From NCBI GenBank assembly GCA_031272345.1, contig JAISTZ010000164.1, positions 1-9,178 of the forward strand: a stretch of DNA of 9,178 nucleotides, written 5' to 3'. The notes beneath the pieces are model-generated. The model worked only from the letters and a program-made list of their open reading frames with translations, was not told where the DNA came from and ran no database searches. The DNA comes from Spirochaetaceae bacterium. Lineage in GTDB: Bacteria; Spirochaetota; Spirochaetia; Treponematales; Treponemataceae. The position numbers were made by a program, and so were the translations under genes. Of this stretch, positions 5,479 through 9,178 are shown in pieces. How positions within the stretch are numbered: position 1 is the stretch's first letter; each line of letters begins with the position of its first letter.

Positions 5479-7881
5479 TTGTGCCCTCGCCATGACTTCG
5501 TCGCTTTCGGCCTTGGGGATGTTGCCCTCATGCCGGTACGCCAGGGACCGTATGCTGTACACACGGGCTTTCACTTTGCCGCCCAGGACGCTGTCCGCGG
5601 TGTTTGAATTCAAGACGGTGTCGCAGCAGCTTATGGCGTCGGTGTATTGTTTTGTTTTGAGATGACAGGCGGCCTTATAGAACCAGGCGATACTGTTATC
5701 GGGCTGGGCGGTGACGGCGTCCATGAACAGGGGAACCGCATCGGCGTATTTTTTGCGGCGCATGTAATCAACGCCGAGGTAGAGCGCGTAGGGGTCCCCC
5801 GCGGCGTCGCAGCCCTTCCTGTTGAGGGCCCAGGCTTCCTGCAAATACTTGACGGCCTTGTTCTGGGCGGATTCTTCCCAGTAGGTGATTCCGATTTGGG
5901 CCTGGTAGAAGCTCCAGGGATTTGAAAGCCCCTCGAGACGGGCCTTGTCGATAAGCAAAAGCCAGGTCCGCGCCGCTTCCCAGAGATTCCTTTGAAAAAG
6001 GTCCTGCCAGAAATAGTCGATGAGCCTGTTCAGGTGAACGGTCTTGCCGCGCTTTTTAAGGTAGGCGGCCCCTTTAAGGGCGGCCGCCGGGTCGCGCTTC
6101 AGCTCTTCAATATAGAAGTCATAAAATTCAGCGTCATTGGCGGCGATGAACTTTGAGAAATACTGCCACTTGTCCTGTTTGTCGATGAAGTCCCGCTGGT
6201 CCCGCACCAGGGTGAGCCAGTCGTCGAGGTCCTTGCCGCTGACGATTTCCAGCCAGGCCGGCAGAATCCCGTAGTTGCGCTCGATAAAAATCAGCGTCCG
6301 GGCCTTGAGATGGTCCGGCAGAGTGTGCAGGTCATCCAGTCCCCGGAGGGTGTCCTCGTTATGGACGCCGTCCTGGAAGGGCCTTATGCCCTCGTCGAGC
6401 TGGAAGGCGGCGATAATCCTCGGCACGGCCCGGAAGGAGTCCCGCCGGAGCTTGTTTTCCGAGGATGCGTTCACGACCTCTTTGATTTTCCTGGCGTGAT
6501 CCCCGAGACCGGAGGCTTCGAGGTAGGCGTAAAAGCCCCGCTTCGGGTCCCGCAGGTAGGGCAGGATCGCATCCTCGTCGCTCTCCAAAATTTTGAACAC
6601 GTCCTTCAGGCTTAAAGCTTTTTCCGCTTCCGGCATGATGGAAAGGCCGTGGTCAAGGGGGAAGGCCAGGTTGGGGCAGAGCCTGCACGCCGCAAAGACC
6701 GCCCCCTCGTCAATCCGCCCCTGCTTGCTGAAGTCGTCAATAACCTCCGCCACCTGGGCCGAGAATTTGGGGTCAACCTTGACAAGGTCATTCGCCAGGT
6801 TCTTGAAGACGTACTGTTTGCCCTCCTCAGGGTGACGGAGGATTGCCTCGGCGATTTCCTTGTAGGACGTGCAAATGTCACCGCCGATGTCCACCGGGGG
6901 CAGGGCCTGGGTTTCGGTGACCACATCGACATTTTTGTCCCCCGCCAGGTGACGCCGTACTTCGTCATACCCCCAACGCTTGTCGTGCCGCACGGTAAGG
7001 AGCCCCCGGATAAGCTTCTTCATGGAAGCGCTTAAATTCGGGGAGCGGGCGAGCAGTATGAGCGCGGTCTTGCCCTGGGTGGTCTCGTTGATAATCTGCC
7101 CGGCTTGCTTGGCCCGGCCGTTTTCGTCAACAAAGGGCTCCTTGCCCGTAAGAAGAACCCACAGGGTGACCCCCAGGGAGTAGTAGTCGTATTCCTTGCC
7201 GATGATGCTTTCGATGCCGAGCCTGCCGCCCAGGGCCTCCGGGGGCGCGTACCCCTCGGTCCGCGCGCCGGTTTTGGTTAAGTGTTTGCTCATGCCGGCT
7301 TCGGCGTCAAACAGGCTGGCTATGCCGAAGTCGCCCACCAGGATGCCCTCGCCCTTGAGCTTGCCGCCGGGGAGGGTGGCGACGGTCCTGTAGAAAAGGT
7401 TCCCCGGCTTGATGTCCCGGTGGATGATGCCCGCCCTGTGGCAGGCGTTGAAGGCGTCGATCACCTGGGCGACGATGTCCGGGGCGTCCTCCTCGCTTAT
7501 GGGCAGGTATTTGTACGAGCCGTCGTCGCCCCTGTCGTCCAGGGCGCCCCCCTGGGCGTATTCGAGGACCGTGTAGAATCTGCCCTGGTAGTCGCCGTAG
7601 TCAAGGATGGAGATAATATGGGGATTCCGGACGGCCTTGACTTTTTCGATGACCTCCGTGTCCGACTTGGGGGCAAAGTAGTATTTGAGCACGGCGGTCT
7701 GCCCGTCCCTGGAACACGTGTAAATCTGCCCTTCGCCGCCCACGGTTGAGAGCAAGCCCTCCACCTGCCAGGAGCCTACGCGCTCCCCCGGCTGCAAGAG
7801 GCCCCCGGAAGGCCCAGGGCCGGAAACACGGCTTTTTTGCTCAGAGCTTGGTTCTTGTGCGGAAAGAATTTGGGTTTCCAT
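5476..7881 (-). CDS. Ser/Thr protein kinase with C-terminal helical/TPR region
   Basis: 801 residues. The kinase domain spans about 36-315 and looks catalytically complete: Gly-rich loop near 45-53 (TVGGEGQIY), ATP-binding K66 (AVLK), catalytic loop HRDIKPGN 154-161, DFG 184-186, an APE-like PPE at 213-215 and YDYYSLGV 231-238. These are the hallmarks of Hanks-type kinases. No transmembrane segment is visible, unlike PknB-type receptor kinases, so it is probably cytoplasmic. Residues about 320-640 are helical and solenoid-like without a family I recognise; about 650-801 contain TPR-like repeats (KYADAVPLFMDAVTAQP near 712-727, QYTDAISCCDTVLNSN near 745-760). First gene of the operon. The ATG at 7881 follows an AAGGAGTGGAG site and a promoter at 7916-7944. 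Substrates are unknown; the co-encoded SH3 or AAA+-TIR proteins are the natural candidates (inference). A relative of YegI or of kinases in TerY-P-type clusters is possible. Confidence 0.9.
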   Translation of the reverse strand: METQILSAQEPSSEQKSRVSGPGPSGGLLQPGERVGSWQVEGLLSTVGGEGQIYTCSRDGQTAVLKYYFAPKSDTEVIEKVKAVRNPHIISILDYGDYQGRFYTVLEYAQGGALDDRGDDGSYKYLPISEEDAPDIVAQVIDAFNACHRAGIIHRDIKPGNLFYRTVATLPGGKLKGEGILVGDFGIASLFDAEAGMSKHLTKTGARTEGYAPPEALGGRLGIESIIGKEYDYYSLGVTLWVLLTGKEPFVDENGRAKQAGQIINETTQGKTALILLARSPNLSASMKKLIRGLLTVRHDKRWGYDEVRRHLAGDKNVDVVTETQALPPVDIGGDICTSYKEIAEAILRHPEEGKQYVFKNLANDLVKVDPKFSAQVAEVIDDFSKQGRIDEGAVFAACRLCPNLAFPLDHGLSIMPEAEKALSLKDVFKILESDEDAILPYLRDPKRGFYAYLEASGLGDHARKIKEVVNASSENKLRRDSFRAVPRIIAAFQLDEGIRPFQDGVHNEDTLRGLDDLHTLPDHLKARTLIFIERNYGILPAWLEIVSGKDLDDWLTLVRDQRDFIDKQDKWQYFSKFIAANDAEFYDFYIEELKRDPAAALKGAAYLKKRGKTVHLNRLIDYFWQDLFQRNLWEAARTWLLLIDKARLEGLSNPWSFYQAQIGITYWEESAQNKAVKYLQEAWALNRKGCDAAGDPYALYLGVDYMRRKKYADAVPLFMDAVTAQPDNSIAWFYKAACHLKTKQYTDAISCCDTVLNSNTADSVLGGKVKARVYSIRSLAYRHEGNIPKAESDEVMARAQ

Positions 7882-7915
7882 GGTTCTCCACTCCTTTTTT
7901 ACTGCCTTTGCCGAT

Positions 7916-7944
7916 ACTCTACTGGTTTTTCAGTGTGTAGTCAA
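7916..7944 (-). promoter_or_regulatory. Promoter of the kinase operon
   Basis: Minus-strand -35 TTGACT (7944-7939), a 17-bp spacer and -10 TAGAGT (7921-7916). The expected start of transcription near 7909 gives a leader of about 28 nt before the kinase ATG at 7881. It is the best match to a housekeeping promoter near this gene and lies downstream of the minus-facing terminator at 7968-8006, so it can drive the operon independently of anything further up. Confidence 0.6.
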
Positions 7945-7967
7945 GACCAGCCTTGCGGGAATGCGCG

Positions 7968-8006
7968 AAAAAAAGTGCCGGGACATGGGCAAAACCCTGT
8001 CCCGGC
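7968..8006 (-). terminator. Strong intrinsic terminator facing minus
   Basis: Arms 7977-7989 and 7995-8006 form a 12-bp GC-rich stem with one bulged base (T7986 on the plus strand) and a 5-nt loop. On the minus strand the stem is followed almost at once by a run of seven T (plus-strand A at 7968-7974), the classical rho-independent layout. There is no T run on the other side, so it acts in one direction. No convincing protein gene lies upstream of it on the minus strand. It therefore either insulates the kinase operon from antisense transcription of the plus-strand genes or ends a small RNA. Confidence 0.8.
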
Positions 8007-8093
8007 TGGACAAACTCTCTTTGTCTTGGAGAAGCTTGAGATGCCCCATTTAAAGCCGCCGAGGGTCCGGCGGTCCCATTGATATATCCAATA
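7968..8093 (-). ncRNA. Candidate small structured RNA (about 125 nt)
   Basis: Bounded upstream by a promoter-like element (-35 TTGACT 8129-8124, 18-bp spacer, -10 TATATT 8105-8100) and downstream by the strong terminator. Within it is a perfect 6-bp hairpin with 6-nt loop at 8056-8073 (CCGCCG/CGGCGG), a weaker pairing of TCTC/GAGA and CAA/TTG type around 8014-8042, and the terminator hairpin. No open frame of quality is present. I do not recognise a known RNA family. The support is structural only. The alternative is an untranscribed spacer with an insulating terminator, or read-through into the kinase as a long attenuated leader. Confidence 0.3.
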
Positions 8094-8118
8094 GATATAA
8101 ATATATGGAAAAATCAAT
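8078..8118. promoter_or_regulatory. Imperfect inverted repeat, possible operator
   Basis: Arms 8078-8090 (ATTGATATATCCA) and 8106-8118 (TGGAAAAATCAAT) are inverted copies matching at 11 of 13 positions, separated by 15 bp of AT-rich DNA. The repeat covers the -10 (8105-8100) of the minus-strand promoter-like element and a weak plus-strand one (TTGATA 8079-8084, 17 bp, TATATG 8102-8107). Its position in a divergent region next to an XRE-type regulator gene suggests a binding site for that protein. AT-rich DNA yields such repeats by chance, so confidence is low. Confidence 0.35.
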
Positions 8119-8129
8119 ATAAAAGTCAA
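8100..8129 (-). promoter_or_regulatory. Second minus-strand promoter-like element
   Basis: -35 TTGACT (8129-8124) and -10 TATATT (8105-8100), 18 bp apart, each matching consensus at five of six bases. The predicted start is near 8093, and transcription would meet the intrinsic terminator about 90-125 nt later. It could make a small RNA or a terminated leader of the kinase operon. The surrounding AT-richness lowers its specificity. Confidence 0.4.
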
Positions 8130-8253
8130 TAGCGATGAGCCCCTTTGACCGGGAAAATAGGGCGATTTCGGCTTTATGGGGTGATTTTTTTTCTTCCGTA
8201 CCTGTTTTTATAGCCGCAGGGAGACACGTGATTCCTGTTATTTGGACATCCTG

Positions 8254-8559
8254 ATGACAAGTTTGAGGCACATTCTGAGCGCGAACATGAGGGCATACCG
8301 CACTGCCCTGGGATTAACGCAAGAAAAGCTTGCCGAGCGGGCGAACACGGCGGTCAACTACATCGCCCTGATTGAGGGGGGAAAGAAATTTCCCTCCGTG
8401 GGGATGCTTGAGCGCATCGCCGAGGCCCTGGAGCGGGAGCCCCCGGAGCTTTTCGCCACATCCCCGGTCAAAAGGGACTGGGAAGAGGACATCCTCCGGG
8501 ACATCCGGGGCCTCATTGATGAACGGCTGGAAAAACTCCAAAAAAAAGAATATACTTGA
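8254..8559 (+). CDS. XRE-family helix-turn-helix regulator
   Basis: 101 residues from the ATG at 8254. Residues 4-68 form a Cro/C1-type (HTH_3) domain: NMRAYRTALGLTQEKLAERA holds the first helices, NTAVNYIALIEGGKKFPSV the recognition helix and following turn, and MLERIAEALEREPPELF the closing helix. The rest (70-101) is a charged helix, DILRDIRGLIDERLEKLQ, likely a dimerisation element. Such proteins bind operator DNA as dimers and usually repress. An in-frame TTG at 8242 is an alternative start. Neither start has a strong ribosome site (only TTGGA about 7 nt before 8254), so I chose the ATG. It is divergent from the kinase operon and sits 3 bp before proS. Possible targets are its own promoter, the kinase operon or the small-RNA candidate (inference). 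Confidence 0.85.
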   Translation: MTSLRHILSANMRAYRTALGLTQEKLAERANTAVNYIALIEGGKKFPSVGMLERIAEALEREPPELFATSPVKRDWEEDILRDIRGLIDERLEKLQKKEYT

Positions 8560-8562
8560 CCC

Positions 8563-9178
8563 ATGAAAACCTCAGAAACCATGCTCGCGACCCTGCGGGA
8601 GGCCCCCGCCGAGGCCGCCATTGCAAGCCATCGCCTGATGCTCCGGGCGGGCCTCATGCGGAAGCTTGGGAACGGCCTCTTCGCCTATTTGCCCATGGGA
8701 CTCCGTTCATTCCGCAAGGTGGAAACCATTATCCGGGAAGAGATGGACGCCATCGGAGCCCTGGAGTTCAAACCCACCGTGCTGGTGCCCGGGGAACTGT
8801 GGAAGGAATCCGGCCGGTGGAACACCTTTGGGAGCGGAATGCTCCGGGCGGAGAACCGCCTGGGAGGGGACCTGGTGGTCAGCCCGACGGCGGAAGAGGT
8901 CTTCACCGCCCTCATCAGGGACGAACTGTCGTCATACAAACAACTGCCCATCCTGGCGTACCAGATAAACACCAAGTACAGGGACGAGATTCGCCCCAGA
9001 TACGGCGTCATGCGGGGGAGGGAATTCGTGATGAAAGACGCCTATTCCTTCCATGCGGACGGGGCGAGCCTGGACGAAGGCTACAAACGCTTTGCCGGGG
9101 CCTACCGCCGGATCTTCAAGCGGTGCGGCCTTTCGGTGATTCCCGTGGGGGCGGATTCCGGGGCCATGGGCGGGTCCG
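8563..9178 (+). CDS. proS: Prolyl-tRNA synthetase, N-terminal part (cut by right edge)
   Basis: 205 codons from the ATG at 8563 with no stop before the window ends. ProRS charges tRNA-Pro with proline in the cytoplasm. The N-terminus TLREAPAEAAIASHRLMLRAG (10-30) and KLGNGLFAYLPMGLR (34-48) is the characteristic bacterial ProRS start. Class II elements follow: motif 1 region about 46-82, the proline-site loop SPTAEE 107-112, and motif 2 YRDEIRPRYGVMRGREF 139-155. The sequence stops at GADSGAMGGS, where bacterial-type enzymes enter the editing (INS) domain; a full enzyme is about 570-620 residues, so roughly two thirds is missing. The start lies 3 bp after the regulator stop (TGACCATG) without a clear Shine-Dalgarno, suggesting co-transcription and translational coupling with the regulator. 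No frame damage is seen. Confidence 0.95.
   Translation, partial: MKTSETMLATLREAPAEAAIASHRLMLRAGLMRKLGNGLFAYLPMGLRSFRKVETIIREEMDAIGALEFKPTVLVPGELWKESGRWNTFGSGMLRAENRLGGDLVVSPTAEEVFTALIRDELSSYKQLPILAYQINTKYRDEIRPRYGVMRGREFVMKDAYSFHADGASLDEGYKRFAGAYRRIFKRCGLSVIPVGADSGAMGGS

Noticed and set aside
5463..5564. 34-residue N-terminal extension of the SH3 membrane protein
   Set aside because: It lies entirely within the end of the kinase gene, has no better ribosome site and a random-looking basic sequence. The ATG at 5462 follows a perfect TAGGAGG.
7941..8129. 62-residue minus-strand open frame between kinase and regulator
   Set aside because: It runs through the terminator hairpin and the AT-rich promoter-like region, has no ribosome site and no recognisable domain.
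8139..8192. Possible plus-strand terminator (CCCC...GGGG then eight T at 8185-8192)
   Set aside because: The stem would be only 4 bp with a loop of more than 30 nt; inner pairings are weak. The T run alone is not enough in this AT-rich stretch.
7882..8253. tRNA, T-box leader or CRISPR array in the intergenic region
   Set aside because: No cloverleaf, no T-box sequence upstream of the regulator-proS pair, and no regularly spaced repeats were seen.

Overview
The window is one strand-switched block of a bacterial chromosome. It looks like accessory DNA next to a housekeeping gene. The DNA is GC-rich and gene-dense, with clear Shine-Dalgarno sites and E. coli-like -35/-10 elements. The ProRS fragment is of the bacterial type, and the neighbourhood style (zinc-ribbon proteins, bacterial SH3, TPR kinases) fits a spirochaete such as a gut Treponema. 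That taxonomic guess is an inference and is weak.

Layout. From about 7944 down to 1 on the minus strand lies a tight operon of at least four genes: (1) a cytoplasmic Ser/Thr protein kinase with a long helical/TPR tail; (2) a membrane protein with a soluble N-terminal domain, about five membrane segments and a C-terminal bacterial SH3 domain; (3) a 1358-residue protein with an N-terminal zinc ribbon, an Ala/Pro linker, one divergent P-loop module, three tandem CbbX/SpoVK-type AAA+ modules and a C-terminal TIR domain; (4) the start of a second zinc-ribbon protein that runs off the left edge. The first three genes all end in TAG embedded in the Shine-Dalgarno of the next gene (TAGGAG or TAGGAGG), which suggests translational coupling. 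A good promoter sits just upstream of the kinase.

The divergent region between the kinase and the plus-strand genes (about 7882-8253) carries a strong intrinsic terminator facing minus, a second minus-strand promoter-like element upstream of it (together outlining a possible small RNA of about 125 nt), and an imperfect 13-bp inverted repeat over AT-rich DNA. On the plus strand follow a small XRE-type helix-turn-helix regulator and, 3 bp later, the 5' part of proS (prolyl-tRNA synthetase), cut by the right edge.

How the genes may work together (inference): the SH3 membrane protein could sense an envelope or extracytoplasmic cue, the kinase relay it by phosphorylation, and the AAA+-TIR machine act as effector, either as an NAD-consuming TIR enzyme or through TIR as an assembly domain. 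The zinc-ribbon proteins may provide docking. I do not recognise this exact gene set as a named system. It is the part of the window most likely to be undescribed, possibly a stress or phage-defence signalling system.
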